DNA of 64,000 nt from Liopterus haemorrhoidalis (GCA_963971575.1 OZ020617.1:21661403-21725402); one strand, 5' to 3'. Counted from the stretch's first letter, positions 42,098-53,973 are shown. Notes: a model not told the origin generated them from the letters alone. Made by a program: numbers and translations.

Positions 42098-42175
42098 CGG
42101 GGCCGCACCCTAGTTTGCTGCGTAGCAAGCGAGCAAGCTAACCATTAGACCAGAATACGCCTTCTAGTATAGTGT
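42098..42175 (-). other. second tRNA-like module in HINE copy C
   Basis: On the minus strand TGGTCTAATGGTTAGCTTGC resembles a tRNA A box, followed by a GGTGCGGCCCCG stretch in the B-box position that has lost the consensus. It suggests that the family contains tandem tRNA-like units. Confidence 0.45.
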
Positions 42176-42356
42176 GTTACATAACTATAACTTTTGGGCA
42201 TCGTCAAGGGCTTTCGTTTGATACCCTACTCAGAATTTAAAAAACATATTTTTTTTTTTTTCGATGATCACATATTTGTTCACATTTGATCACATATTTG
42301 ATCACAGACGACAAAATGATGGTATAAGGGTTGTTTGGTCATGCCTACAAAACCCT

Positions 42357-43013
42357 AAAAATTAACTATGGCATGTAACCATGCTAAGAAGTTACGTTAT
42401 TGTTTTAGTAACTTTTATTGATAACGTAAATTCTACGATATTATGGATCACCTATAAATTATTTTTAGAAATTTATCCTCGAACTAAAGAGTTAATTGGA
42501 ATCCTATTGGAAAACCTGTCTAGCGATGCGGAGTAATACTTTAGCTAACAATAGCAGCGCAAGCTTATCAGATTTCAATTGATTTAGTTATGGTCAGTGC
42601 CTAGAACGATGTAGTAAATTGCAATTTGTTCTGTAATTTATCACTGAAGTTTAACGCCACCGACACACTGTGCAACTGACTAAAATTCTTTTAAACTTTG
42701 AACATAGATCAGTGGAAAGAACATCAGCAGTTACAGACTTTTCTCTCAATGAAGCGTATTTAACTGCAGAGCAAGACAGGACTTTGCTTTAACGTTCTCA
42801 TTCTCACTATGTACTGGTGTATAGTACAGTATTCAAGGCTTTTGCAAAAGGCTTCTAGAGTTATTTACGAGTATGGAAAATAATAGTATATTATTATATG
42901 AGCGTTTATGACAGCAATTATTCACGAAGATGATGTTTGAGCCTACGAGCCGCAGGCGAGTGGCGCAAATCATCTGAGTGAATAATGGCCATAATCGCGA
43001 ATGTAATACTATA
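42357..43013. other. no recognisable feature
   Basis: No frame or repeat could be assigned. Confidence 0.5.
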
Positions 43014-43445
43014 CTTTTTCCACACCTATTAACACGTTGATTGTCAAGGCAAGATTCAGGATTTTTGTCTCAGAAGTCAATTTGATATAGCCATATTATA
43101 TTATTAAATCAATATATCGGCGTCCTGGGTAAGAAGGTTAACTACGAGAAAACTCGTAATTCAGGCAGTCAACTTGTTAAACAAATAAATTAGACTCAAA
43201 ATTGATAATTTTAATGGAAGTGATAGCGTTACCCATGTTGCCTGCTACTACGGTAGTTTTGGCCCCTCCCATTACCATTGTCAAATATGATTGGATCAGC
43301 GAGAGTGAATTATGGAAATGAAGGTTTGTGATTGGCCGTAAACAGTGAATTATGAAACCATAATTCACTGTAGTTATTTATAGGTACTATTTTTTACAAA
43401 AAAAATGCTAATAATTGCAATATAATTAAATAGGTGTGGAAAAAG
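43014..43445. mobile_element. 432-bp inverted-repeat element
   Basis: CTTTTTCCACACCTATT at the left and AATAGGTGTGGAAAAAG at the right are perfect 17-bp inverted ends. The interior has no convincing frame. Target duplication is not obvious, so the superfamily is open. Confidence 0.6.
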
Positions 43446-43869
43446 ATGTTAACTCTCTACTTGTTGCTTTTGATATTGCTTATAAGGATTTCACACGCCA
43501 CATTCTCAACTAATTCTTAAAAAAATCTTCATCATTTATTTTAATTTATTTCATTATTGGACACCACAGAACAATGGTCTCTTATTGTACCCATACACTC
43601 ATACAATACATATACACAACATTTACATTCAAACATATTATTATATAAAAGTACAGTACATATAACGACATTTTAGGTAGATACAGTAACTCTGTTTTAC
43701 ATACAAATTCACATGTTCTAACATACAATACAATATCTTTTACGTTATGCAAGCACAATTAAAACAGTTCATATATTCATAGACACACTGAAGGTCGATT
43801 GTACTACACAGATTTATTTTGGAGGCAGGAATTTGCACGTTGTTTTTTATTGGAACACAATGTCATTAC
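43446..43869. other. no recognisable feature
   Basis: AT-rich DNA; nothing assignable. Confidence 0.45.
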
Positions 43870-44996
43870 TAGGGATATACGATACTGAGAAAGTATCGAT
43901 ATTTGGGTATCGATAATACCGAATAAAAATTATCAATGCCGGTATCGCATCGAAAAAAAAATATCCTTATTTTAAGTATCGAAAGGAAATGTGAATATAT
44001 TTTTTATAAAAAGTAAAAAAAAAATATATAATAACAATCTAATTGTTTCACAATAATAAATAGATTAAAGTAGTATGGGCATTAAAGTAGTATACATGAC
44101 TGAAAAGTGACAGATGACCTAGGTAACATTAAATTGGAACCTACAAACAACGTAGGCGAGGAAGATTCGTTCATGCAAGATCTAATAAATAAGAAGCGTT
44201 CATGAAGAGAAGAGGCCATGGAGCCTAGCAAGAGTTTATATACACACTTAACCTAATTACCTAAATTAGGCTAAATAATAGGCTGTATACAATTTTAATT
44301 AAAGTACTGTATACCTAAAAACTAGGTAATTAGCTTAGGTTTAGATAGTAAAAATCTAGCAGCATAATTAGGAAAATTAGGAAAACGATAATAGATAATA
44401 AACATTTTACGAAGGATTTCCGATCTTTCACTTGTAAAACTGGTGTGTATATGAACTTTTACTGAAGCCTATAGGTCTGAATAATTGTTTAAAATAGAAT
44501 TAAACAGTCCACTCTTCTTCATTACAAGCACCGAGAAAACTCCTTGGTCTATTTAGGTAAAATAGGTCCACACTTTGCTTCTTGGTGGTGATATTTTTAA
44601 TTAAAATACAAAAATAACCAATAACATTTCATAACCTCAAACGTAGAGGAAAAAGGCGTCAAATGCCAGCAACTTCTAAACCGTTCAACGCATGTTTCTT
44701 GGCGTACTACACATATGTCTTGCGTCATTGCGATTGTGTACCTGTTCTACCAGTTTTTACAAGAGTACAATTTTTGGAAGTGTTTCTTATTGACGTAAAT
44801 TTAATCACAGAAATATTAATATGTGTATAAATAAAAATTTTGCGATATTGTTTAAAAAAGGAAGGAACGGAACGATACTAGGTCAAGTGTATTGATATTA
44901 ATAAACTATCGGAAGATTAGTATCGATACTAAAATCGCGATATCGAATTAAAAATATCGATACTGGTATCATGTCAATAGTATCGGAACATCCCTA
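43870..44996 (+). mobile_element. non-autonomous hAT-type element (1127 bp)
   Basis: Ends TAGGGATATACGATAC and TATCGGAACATCCCTA are inverted with mismatches. The 8-bp flanks GTCATTAC (43862-43869) and CCCATTAC (44997-45004) agree at 6 of 8. Both subterminal zones contain many TATCGATA-type motifs, possibly transposase binding sites. No transposase frame. Its right part is also present at 34249-37420. Confidence 0.75.
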
Positions 44997-45181
44997 CCCA
45001 TTACATCTTGTTTAAGAAAATATTGCAAAATCTTGCATAACTGACATTAAATATATCAATAGATATGTTTACAGATAATAGTTAACTAAAAGTTGATTGT
45101 AAAGAGCAGCAATTATATGCAGTGGACTCATTTCATAGTGCTCCGTGTTGGCCTGTTATCAAACAAATAATCAGACCAATT

Positions 45182-45329
45182 CTGTATCTCAGTTACTATG
45201 AACATAGTAACTATATTCGTCACTATGAGCAAGGTCAGTTACTATTATGAATGAAAGTCATTGTACTTTTTATAATATTTTATCTCGTAGTAATGTTACT
45301 ACACAGTAATTTTTTACAGAATTGATCTG
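45182..45329 (+). mobile_element. 148-bp miniature inverted-repeat element, second copy
   Basis: Same ends and internal palindrome (one mismatch) as 37459-37615. Both copies lie near the right end of the TATCGATA hAT family, so this pair may have been copied together or share a target preference. Confidence 0.75.
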
Positions 45330-45640
45330 TATATGTCTCTAATTCTAAAGTCACGAGAAGGCGCTGTGACGTATATTATGGACAAAATATTAATGTCGTC
45401 CATTAAATTATTGAGTATAATCTTATATAGAATCATGACCAACATTACATTCCTCTTCGCCGCCCAAGTCCTGACATCAAATGCTTTCAGCACGTCTTGG
45501 GATTGTTTGTATTTTGGGTGCCATAAAATGCACACTCAAGTGTAGGCTTTACATAGGAATTAAACAATGCAATGTATATCCGACTCTGATGCAAATCTCT
45601 GGTCAAACGGAGAACATAACCCATCTTTATTAAGGCACTG
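45330..45640 (-). pseudogene. non-LTR reverse transcriptase C-terminal fragment
   Basis: On the minus strand the region reads as the thumb of a non-LTR reverse transcriptase (LGFV-like MGYVLRLTRD, FNSYVKPTLECA). The frame 45314-45535 follows with a typical C-terminal repeat of the type VLKAFDVRTWAAKRNVM and PSRDFRIRD. A stop separates the two parts. 5' and 3' limits are unknown. Confidence 0.6.
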
Positions 45641-45867
45641 TTCTTTATGTGGTCAGTGCCTTAAACTTGGTTTAAGTAAACACCGTTCGTGTTTTAGTTA
45701 GCACACGTTTTCGTAGCACCAACCACTAAAAACAGACATCACCAATCCCATATTTGTATACTTAGTTTATATTTATATAAACGTCGAACTTTGCTTACTG
45801 ATTTTTATGATTATCAATATGGATTTGTTACGTGGAGAATAAACAGATAATGAAGATTTTTAGAATT

Positions 45868-46000
45868 AAGGTTTGTTCGTTTGTGTTGCACCAGACTTGT
45901 CCAGGACAAGAGCAGCTGACGTCACTATATAAGATAGCATTGATGGGGGAGGCTGTGGTGTAGTTCAGTGTAGGTTGGGCAACACAAACGAACACACCTT
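45868..46000. mobile_element. 133-bp inverted-repeat element
   Basis: AAGGTTTGTTCGTTTGTGTTGC at the left pairs with GCAACACAAACGAACACACC followed by TT at the right. It contains one GACGTC-type site and a TATATAA motif. It is probably a miniature DNA element; no duplication identified. Confidence 0.5.
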
Positions 46001-46276
46001 TAGTTGAGAATGTGACATGAAAAACTGTTAGAGATGTTTGTGACAATTTTTCAGATATTTGTAGGTGGTGTTAATAGTATAACTAGATATTCTCTTATTA
46101 ACTTCTCTTATTCTCTTATTAATTCTTCTAAAATATCTGAAAATGGTTAAGACGATACTGTTCCATTGTTACTCTATGAGCATTTTTGATTCATTTGAGT
46201 TTCAAAAGACTTCATATATTTATTTTCTTATTTCTCGCGTGGAATCAGAACCGACTAAGCAACAAAAGTAATAAAC

Positions 46277-46800
46277 CAGTGGCGAAGAGAGACCTCCGCT
46301 AGACTTGCCCTCCCATAAAAAAATAATAATTAAAAAAAATATATTTAAAAAAAAATTATTTATATATATATTTTTTTTTAATTTAAAAAGTTTTAGGTAA
46401 ATCTTCAAAAATACATCAAATTATGTTCTATGCAAATTTTTGTCCAAGGCTTGGTTTACCAGTTACGAATTTTTTAAAATTTTAAAGTTTAATAACTTCC
46501 GTTTCCGGTTTCGGATTTTCATAAAGAACAATAAGGTTCTTCCCAACTAATGGTAGATTTTTTTTTGTACCAGAACGAACTCTCTAAGTTAAACCGTTCT
46601 TTAGTTATCGTGTATACACACACACAGACACACACACACATCCACACACACACACAGTCACACACACACACAGACACACACACATACGGACGGCACGAAA
46701 ATAGGTTTTTTGGATTCCCTGGACCTTGAAACGTGGTCATCAGTCAAAATCTCGACATTACAATGCTTGCCCCTTATATATTAAGATCGGGCAAGTAAAA
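46277..46800 (+). repeat. dispersed repeat with CA microsatellite (copy 1)
   Basis: Begins CAGTGGCGAAGAGAGACCTCC and ends with GGGCAAGT; it matches 50700-51210 along its length, including a CA-rich microsatellite (46614-46684) followed by CATACGGACGGCAC. The family is not identified; the CAGTGGCG start could be a hAT end, but no matching right end is seen. Confidence 0.65.
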
Positions 46801-46894
46801 ATGACTTAAATTTTGTTTTTATGTATTATTATTATAGAAAACAATTAAATAAATAAAAAAACATAATATTGAGTTTGTATTTATATCTTTTAAA

Positions 46895-47060
46895 TATATC
46901 AACTAGGTAGAATCAATTTTAGTTTTCAATAAACTATCCCTATTCGAAAGGGGCCCCTGGGCAGTAGGCCTTCAAGCCCATACCTTAATCTGGTACTGGT
47001 TTTATCTAGAATTGTATTTTTTCGTATATATAAATTTATTATAAAATATGGAGACAATAA
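46895..47060 (+). repeat. dispersed repeat (partner at 61863-62045)
   Basis: Shares long matches with 61863-62045, for example GGTAGAATCAATTTTAG and ATACCTTAATCTGGTACTGG. No coding content; family unknown. Confidence 0.65.
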
Positions 47061-47609
47061 ATTAAACTATATAAAAAGTTTTAATTATTGTAATGGTTTT
47101 TTAATAATTTAATTTTAATTTTATGCTCCTTATCGTTTCTTTTCTTTTTTTTTCATATTCTTTTTGAATTATTTTTTTTTCGTGTCATATTCTTCCCTTA
47201 TAGTTTTTAATTTAATACTCTTTCTGCTATAATGCATTTTTCTAAAGTTCCACTAGATTTATCTTCGCAGCCCTTTAGTTTGTCATTTTATTTGGAAGAA
47301 ACATAGTTTACCAGCTCTCAAACGGTTGTTGTCTGTCGGTAAGCTGACACCTTTAAACCTATATCAGCGCTAACCCCGAATGGTAATACTCAAGTTTTTA
47401 AGTCAGTCATAGTTTATTGTTAAACTTGGTTTAAATTCTATTTGATCTGCAGTACTGATCGTTATTATTATTATTATTTCTGTTAACATGTATCAACAAG
47501 TATTTATAATAATATTGGTAGTATAAAGGTAATATTAATGTATTCTGATATTGATGTTCATAATGGCACTCCGAAAGAATATTGGTATTATGCTGATGTA
47601 TTGATAATG
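47061..47609. other. no recognisable feature
   Basis: AT-rich DNA with T-runs; nothing assignable. Confidence 0.45.
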
Positions 47610-47790
47610 GTGTTCATTTTCTCAAGCATGTTCAGCCAGTTTGGAACTGTAAATTTCGCCCTGCTGAACTTTCTTCTTATGCTCGTTAACCCTAACATGT
47701 AGAGGTCTGCAAGTCTCGTCAATATATTGTTTCCCGTACTGGCCGGGAATAGAGTAGACACAGTTTTTGTTTAGGACAGATTTGGCTCGA
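47610..47790 (-). pseudogene. PLE-1 fragment (GIY-YIG region)
   Basis: Closely matches the minus-strand PLE-1 sequence at about 18260-18440, covering the nuclease motifs VYSIP and QYI-ET, with several substitutions. An isolated 180-bp remnant, so PLE-1 has been active at more than one time or place. Confidence 0.8.
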
Positions 47791-47795
47791 TACTA

Positions 47796-47987
47796 CCATG
47801 AGTTCAAAAAGTAATTACATAAGGGTTGGCTATGGAAAAATGAAATAATGTCTACTGCAAGCTTTAGAATTAATTATCATCACTGTTGTTTTATGTCATA
47901 AGTTTATATTGTTATATAAAGATTGCAGTAGACATTATTTTATTTTTACATAGTCAACCCTTATGTAATTACTTTTTGAACTCATGG
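47796..47987. mobile_element. 192-bp miniature element with TA target (Tc1/mariner type)
   Basis: Ends CCATGAGTTCAAAAAGTAAT and the inverted counterpart extend as nearly perfect 40-bp inverted repeats. TA lies on both sides (47794-47795, 47988-47989). It sits at the broken edge of the PLE-1 fragment. Confidence 0.8.
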
Positions 47988-47989
47988 TA

Positions 47990-49048
47990 TAATATTAGCG
48001 ATAATAATAAATTAAAACATCTATGGAAGTAACTACGGACACAAGTTTGGAGAACTGAAAGTTGCCTGGTGCACGTGACCCAGGACAAGATAAAGATACA
48101 ATGATTTATTTTCGCGAAAACAAACATCTGTCCATAAAACTATTGTCATTCCAAGGAGCACTTCTAAACCAAATATCACGTATATAATGTAACAATGTAG
48201 TATCTTTTCACAACACTAAAAACATATAATACTGCAAAGTAACGATAAATATGAGAGTGACAGATTTCTCCCGATCACAAGATGAATCGTCAGAACGTGC
48301 CAGACTTCCACAATAAAACAAACAAAAAGTGAACTTGAAATGTATACAAAAGAAGATTTTTTGCTATAGCACTAACCAAATAATAAACTTTCTAAAAAAG
48401 AACCATATATCCTAACTCAACTTATAAAAGAACAAAAACAGTTCACTTCATATCGTAATTTAAAATTTTCAATGAATGTGTCTCTGTGGAGTTTTACTAC
48501 AGTAGAATTTTATTTATAATATTTTATTAAAGGGTTCTTAAAGAGCCTGGAGTGTACTTAATCTTTTTGTCGATATAAATAAAGAAAATTCGTAGAATAA
48601 GTTTTTACAGGTACGAAGTTCGATATCAGCGACCACCTGTTAAGCTATGAGGTAAAAATTTAAATTTATAATTTCATTGAATTAATTTGAATTTTCCAAG
48701 AATTATTTTTATTCTCCCACTCTCTCATCCTCTCTTTCTGCATTTCTCATTCTCTCTCGCTATCTCTCTTTGGGCAATTTCAGTCTGGTTGATTTTTGGT
48801 TTCATTCACACAACTCACACACATCCAGTTTTATTGTATGTGTTACCAATTAACCGGTATACAAATACAAGGGATACTTCTTTACAAAAACTAAGAGAGT
48901 TTTTGGAACAAACTGTTTTATTGTTTTTCAAATTATTCGCCTTTAAGATTTATACACTTTTGCATGCATTCAAACCTCTGAAGTTGGTATCTCAAAAACA
49001 TGGTTTTTGAAGGCCTCAACAGCTACTTGAGGGGATGAAAATAGCTGT
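47990..49048. other. no recognisable feature
   Basis: Includes a C/T-rich stretch at 48715-48780. No supportable gene. Confidence 0.45.
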
Positions 49049-49960
49049 CTACGCATTTTTTGTTTGACATTGGGGAACAAAAAAGTCGTTAGGGGATAAA
49101 TCAGGAGAATACGGGCAATGAGACCTTAATTCGATGTTATTCTCCTTCAAATTTTCATTTGTTTGACGTGCTGTGTGGGAGCTTGCATTGTCATAATGAA
49201 GAATGATACGACGTTTTTGGTTGTTTTTCCTGATTTTGTCGATGATTTTTGGCAAGCAAATTGTTGTATACCATTCAGCATTAACTGTTCTCCGATCTTC
49301 TGAAGGAATGTTTGCGCCATGTCCAGTACAACCGAAAAAACAAGCGATCATTTTCTTGGAAAAGCTTCGTGAACGAACTACTTTTGTGGTTTTCAGTTCA
49401 TATTGGAAGACCCAAACAGTGGATTGTTGTTTAGTTTCCGGTTCATATGAATAAATCCAAGTTTCGTCACCTGCAACGATGTTGTATACGGATTTTGAAG
49501 TGTCTAGGTTGAATTTTTTTGGCATTCCCTTACACCTTCAACACGGGCCTTTTTAAAAAAATATTGCCAAATTATGCGGAATCCATCGGGAACAGATCTT
49601 TTTCACAGCTAAATGTTCGTGCAAAATCGAATGTAGTGCCAGTATGCGATATGCCAAAGAATGCCTCTATCTCACGGTAAATCACATGCCGATCTCCTTC
49701 CATCATTTTGCACAGCATCGATGTTTTTTTGAATCACAACCGATTTTGGTCGACCTTCACGCAATTCATCACTAACGGATGCACGATCACGACGAAATTC
49801 TGCAAACCAATTCTAAATAGTCTTTTCTGATGGAACTTCATTACCAAAAGTTGAACGAAGCGAATCTACGCATTGTTGTTGAGTTAGGCCTTTACTAAAA
49901 TAGTAGCCAATCATCCAACGAAAACCTTCACGAGTAATATCTACTGATTTCACAATAACC
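49049..49960 (-). pseudogene. mariner transposase, frame-broken
   Basis: The C-terminal frame 49049-49525 (158 aa) has GDETWIYSYEPETK (first catalytic Asp), ILHYDNASSHTA (second) and YSPDLSPNDFF (third, in the D34D position). Upstream on the same strand, 49530-49960 still reads as the N-terminal part (QQCVDSLRSTFG, a helix-turn-helix, and GRPKS) but with several stops. Transposase of this type cuts and pastes at TA. Terminal repeats were not found with confidence. Confidence 0.82.
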
Positions 49961-50097
49961 AATGCCAAATTTTACGAATATAATAATGACACATTTCAAT
50001 ATGGCCATCTAGTGATCGTTTGTAAAAACATAAAAGGTAACCCTCGTAGTTGCTAGATCTTCTGTTATATAATTCTCAATTTTATGCAGGATATTAT

Positions 50098-50429
50098 ATG
50101 AGAAACGGTCGTGGCTCAATTAGTTAGTTTGTGGACTACTGAGCAGCGGGTCAGGGTTCATTCCCCGATACCGGCAAAAACACCTTACATTTTTCCCGTT
50201 TCTCCCTCGGAAAGCATCGGGCAACCACCGAGGTAAAAGCCCTAGTAAAATTTCCCCAAAATAATTAGTGGTTCGGATTCCACGATAATAAATTGTAGGT
50301 CCCGTACGATTGTGTTACACAAGCAACACACACAACACAACTGTATGCGGGGAAATGGCCAACGCTCGGACTATGCTCAGTATGAACTTGTCAGTTCAAA
50401 GCATCGAGCATGGCACTCTAAGAAGAAGA
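50098..50429 (+). mobile_element. tRNA-derived SINE
   Basis: 332 bp. The head has a Pol III A box (TGGCTCAATTAGTTAG) and B box (GGTTCATTCCC). The body is unrelated to tRNA, and the tail is AAGAAGAAG. A perfect 14-bp target duplication ATGCAGGATATTAT flanks it (50084-50097, 50430-50443). Such elements are transcribed by Pol III and mobilised by a partner non-LTR element; which one is not evident here. Confidence 0.88.
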
Positions 50430-50483
50430 ATGCAGGATATTATTTTGCTTGGAAGATATAGTATTATTTTGCTGGCAAGATAG

Positions 50484-50640
50484 TCAGCCCAATTCTGTAA
50501 CACAGTTGCTATGCTAAAAGTAATTAAACGGTTGCTATGTATCAGGATAGTAACTATTATAGTATTTTGGAGACGTATTCTGTAATTCAAAATTTACTAA
50601 TCAAATAGTAACTTCTTACTATAACAGTTCCTATACGAGT
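50484..50640 (+). mobile_element. degenerate relative of the CAGACCAATTCTGTAA miniature element
   Basis: Starts CAGCCCAATTCTGTAACACAG and contains TTGCTATG and TAGTAACT-type motifs like 37459-37615, but the right end has diverged. Confidence 0.4.
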
Positions 50641-50699
50641 TCTTGAATAGCAACAACAAAATTGCGATTGCTATGGAGAAATAAATTACTATTCTAAAC

Positions 50700-51063
50700 C
50701 ATTGGCGAAAAGAGACCTCCGCTAGACTTGCCCTCCCATAAAATAAATAAATAAATAAATAAATAAATATATATATATATATATTTAATTTAAAAAAGTT
50801 TTAGGTAAATCTTCAAAAATACATCAAATCATGTTCTATACAAATTTTTGTCCAAGGCTTGGTTTACTTGTTACGATTTTTTTAAATTTTAAAGTTTAAT
50901 AACTTCCATCTCCGGTTTCGGATTTTAATAAAAAACAATAGGGTTCTTCCCAACTATTAGGAGAATTTTTTAGTACCAGAACGAACTCTCTAAGTTGAAC
51001 CGTTCTTCAGTTATCGTGTACACACACAAAGACACACATACACACACGCAGCCACACACACAG

Positions 51064-51095
<32 letters not shown>

Positions 51096-51210
51096 GGACG
51101 GCACTTCGAAAGTAGGTTTTTTGGATTCCCTGGACCATAAAACGTGGTCATCAGTCAAAATATCGCGATTACAATACTTGCCCCTTATATATTAAGGTCG
51201 AGCAAGTAAA
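50700..51210 (+). repeat. dispersed repeat with CA microsatellite (copy 2)
   Basis: Second copy of 46277-46800, with an AAAT repeat near its left end (50740-50767) and a longer CA run (51056-51092). Confidence 0.65.
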
Positions 51211-52299
51211 AACTTGCCGGTCTGAGGTTTCAGCAAGAGTTGTTAGATCTGATACAAAATGAGAAAAATAAGTAAATATATTAAATTTAATATTTTTACA
51301 ATAATAATAATAATAATAATAATCAATATGTGTTATACGATATGTATTATTTTTCAGGCAAAGAAATATATTACAAAGGCGAATGCTTCAAGATCGATTA
51401 AATCCATTGAGATTACCAAATCAAAATTTCAAAAAAGCATTTCAAAAGAAAAGACTTTCGAAGTTATTGGTTCGAGATCTGCTATTAAAAATAAATAATT
51501 TTAATGTCTTGTAGCCTCATTATCACATTTTGTTTATGCAGGCGTTAACCACTGCCGGTTATTTTTTAGAAAATAATTAAAATTTCTAATTAAAACTTCT
51601 TCTTGTTGACAATTAGTTTTAAGGTACCTTTTTCTTTTCACATAAAACACTTAATGCTTCTTCACTATATGTATTTTGTATGAAAAGCTTCTTATGTACT
51701 GTGTTGCAAAAACTCAAATGTTAAAAACAACAACCAGTTAAATAAAACCCATGTATATTTAAAAATGGTTTAAAATAACAGGCCCTACCAAGAAAGATCA
51801 TACAGTTTGAACAGTTCAAAAGAACACACGTTTAACTTAAAAATTTAAGTAAGTTAAAATTGCGCGCAGCATCAAAGGCTATTTGCACCTAACGCAGTCC
51901 ATTTAAATGACTACACTACATTTTTAAAAAACAAAAAATTAAACAATAAATAAATAAATAAAATTAATAAAAATACGCATACACAATAAAAGAAATCTTG
52001 CAAAGACAAACACAAATAAATAAGATAAAAGGTCTGTTCGAAAAATTGAACAGACACAGGGTGATTGTAAAAAGCGGTAAAGGGGCCAATTACCATCGAA
52101 TATCACGGGCTAAAAATAAAACACATTAAAATAAGGCGACTTAACAAATAAATCTTCACGTATATAACCTTAACGTATATAACCTCACGTATATATATAT
52201 TCTTTATTCTTTAATTCCCTAGGCCTTGCGGCGTTCAGGGTATTAGCCATTACAAAAATAAAACCAAATAAAATCAATCCAAAAATACAAAAAAAAAAC
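51211..52299. other. no recognisable feature
   Basis: Contains an ATA repeat (51297-51323). The open frame 51259-51498 has no motif I recognise. Confidence 0.45.
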
Positions 52300-52458
52300 A
52301 ATCCAATACAATTTACAATTTACAATGTTTTTCCCTTTTCTATTTTCTTGCTCCAATGTCCCTCTCCTTCTTCCTGTTCCCCTTCTGGTTTCCCTTTCTG
52401 ATCTCCTTCCTTCTTGCTTCCTGTTCTCTCGCCCATCTTTGCTTTATTTTATTTTATT

Positions 52459-52716
52459 TTAATTCATTCTCTTCCCTTCCAACCATTTCTTCGCCCCTCT
52501 TCCTATCTCTCTTCCTTTCTCCTCATTTCTAGGTAACCTCATCCCCATTCCTTCAAACAACCTCAATCTCCATCTAATATCTTCGCTAAATTTCCTCTCT
52601 CCTATACTCCACAGCTTCCCCATGACTATCCTCGCCTTCTTTACTGTTTCCCTTATGTGTTGTTCAGCCCCGTTGTTCCTCGTTAGTACATAACCTAGGT
52701 ATTTTATACTCTTCAC
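52459..52716 (-). pseudogene. non-LTR reverse transcriptase, C-terminal piece
   Basis: 85 codons with KYLGYVLTRNNGAEQHI, the strand after the palm typical of non-LTR enzymes, followed by a basic helix. It continues the element of 52765-53349 after a frame break near 52750. Confidence 0.65.
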
Positions 52717-52764
52717 CTCTTCTATTTCTCTGCCACCCCATTCCCATTTTATCTTCCTTCTTCT

Positions 52765-53349
52765 TCATCCTCCTTTACCAAATACCATTACCTTAGTCTT
52801 ATCCCTGTTTACTTCTAGTTTTTTCCTTTTGAAATATTTATCCGCCCTTTCAATCATTCTCTTAAGCTCCTGTTCCCCCTCTGCCATCAATACAATATCG
52901 TCCGCGTACCCCAATGTCCACAACTTCATCTTCCCTACTACCACCCCCCCATCTTGTCCCTTCCTCATATTCCCTTCAAGATCTGCTACATACAAGTTGA
53001 ACAAGGTCGGGCTCAGGGGACATCCCTGTCTCACCCCCTTATTCACCCAAAAATTTTCCGACTCTTCTTCACCAACCCTCACCTTGCACCTCGTCCCCCT
53101 GTATATTTCCTTTATCCTCATTATCAACTTCTTTCCTATCCCCTTCCTTTCCATTACCTTCCATAGCTCCTCCCGATCCAGCTTGTCAAACGCCGCTTTC
53201 AAATCCATGAACGCCATATACGCTTTCCCTCTTTTTTTCTTTAACCTCTGCTCTACTATGTGATTCTGCAAATATTCCGTCAATCGCCCCTCTTCCCTTC
53301 CTGAACCCAAACTGCGTTTCCTCCAGTAAATCTTTCTTTTCCATCTCAT
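52765..53349 (-). pseudogene. non-LTR reverse transcriptase, palm
   Basis: Contains FMDLKAAFD (catalytic Asp), GVRQGCPLSPTLFNLY and Y-A-D-D, then VNRDKTKVMVF. This is the palm and start of thumb. The first roughly 30 codons are out of register; a frame change near 53265 separates it from the 53186-53467 frame, which holds the preceding finger motifs. Confidence 0.78.
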
Positions 53350-53604
53350 CCACTAATCTTTCGTTCAGCACTTTAGCGTATACCTTGTACGCTGAACTCA
53401 TCAAGGTCACACCTCTATAATTACATGCTAACTCCTTGTTTCCTCTCTTGTATATCGGTACAATCACCCCTTCCCTCCAGTCCTCCGGGTATCCCTCTCC
53501 TTTCCATATCCCTTTTATTATTTCTACCAGTTTATTCTTCGCTTTCTCTCCTCCATTTATCCATGCTTCATTCCTTATCTTATCTCTCCCTGCTGCTTTC
53601 CGTT
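53186..53604 (-). pseudogene. non-LTR reverse transcriptase, fingers
   Basis: Motifs VIVPIYKRGNK, NYRGVTLM and QFGFRKGRGAIDGIF are visible; upstream codons to 53604 remain open (RDKIRNEAW and so on) up to the Gypsy-2 target site. Confidence 0.75.
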
Positions 53605-53810
53605 AGTTATATATTCCAAACCGCTGAATCTACAATAATTTATTGATGACTTTATTATTTGTAATTCTTGTGAAAAATAAAATAAGCTTACATTGTAAAA
53701 CTGAAAACCATATATATAGAGAACATTTCAATATTGTAATCATCTTTTGTCAAACCATTGTGTGTTAATAAAGTAATTTTTTAACAACAACTTCTTTTTA
53801 AATTTTAACT
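53605..53810 (+). repeat. 5' LTR of Gypsy-2
   Basis: 206 bp, begins AGTT and ends AACT, no difference seen from the 3' copy. It includes AATAAAATAAG near the middle as a possible poly(A) signal. Confidence 0.95.
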
Positions 53811-53821
53811 GGCGCAGTCGG
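53810..53821 (+). other. primer binding site of Gypsy-2 (tRNA-Ser type)
   Basis: TGGCGCAGTCGG starts at the last base of the LTR, as in Gypsy-1. Confidence 0.85.
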
Positions 53822-53973
53822 TAGGATGTTGTCTCACGGTTATATAAGACAAAATCGCTTAAGTATCCGGTTCGTATCAACGATTCAGAGGCAAGAACCA
53901 AGAAACAAGAAAGAAGAAAAGAAGTCCGATAAAAGGTCCTGGGCAACAGAACAAAAATCGTCCAAGTCCAGCA

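Larger units (their letters stand above)
41284..42356 (-). mobile_element. DINE-1/HINE-like element (copy C)
   Basis: In reverse orientation: the 3' hairpin GTGTGAATTTTCACAC (41284-41299) and AGGGTTTCGCAGGTAT (41305-41320) lie on the left, and the 5' end ATGCCTACAAAACCCT (to 42356) on the right. Its 3' half matches copy A at 26990-27170. The microsatellite is nearly lost (a single CAGAC near 42305). Sequence beyond the hairpin on the left has decayed. Two tRNA-like modules lie inside. Confidence 0.75.

Noticed and set aside
46519..46740. Cys/Val-rich minus-strand frames over the CA repeats (also 50970-51158)
   Set aside because: Translation of a dinucleotide repeat; shared only because the repeat family is shared.
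52829..53263. Ser/Pro-rich plus-strand frame of 144 codons
   Set aside because: Shadow of the minus-strand reverse transcriptase in G/A-rich coding sequence.
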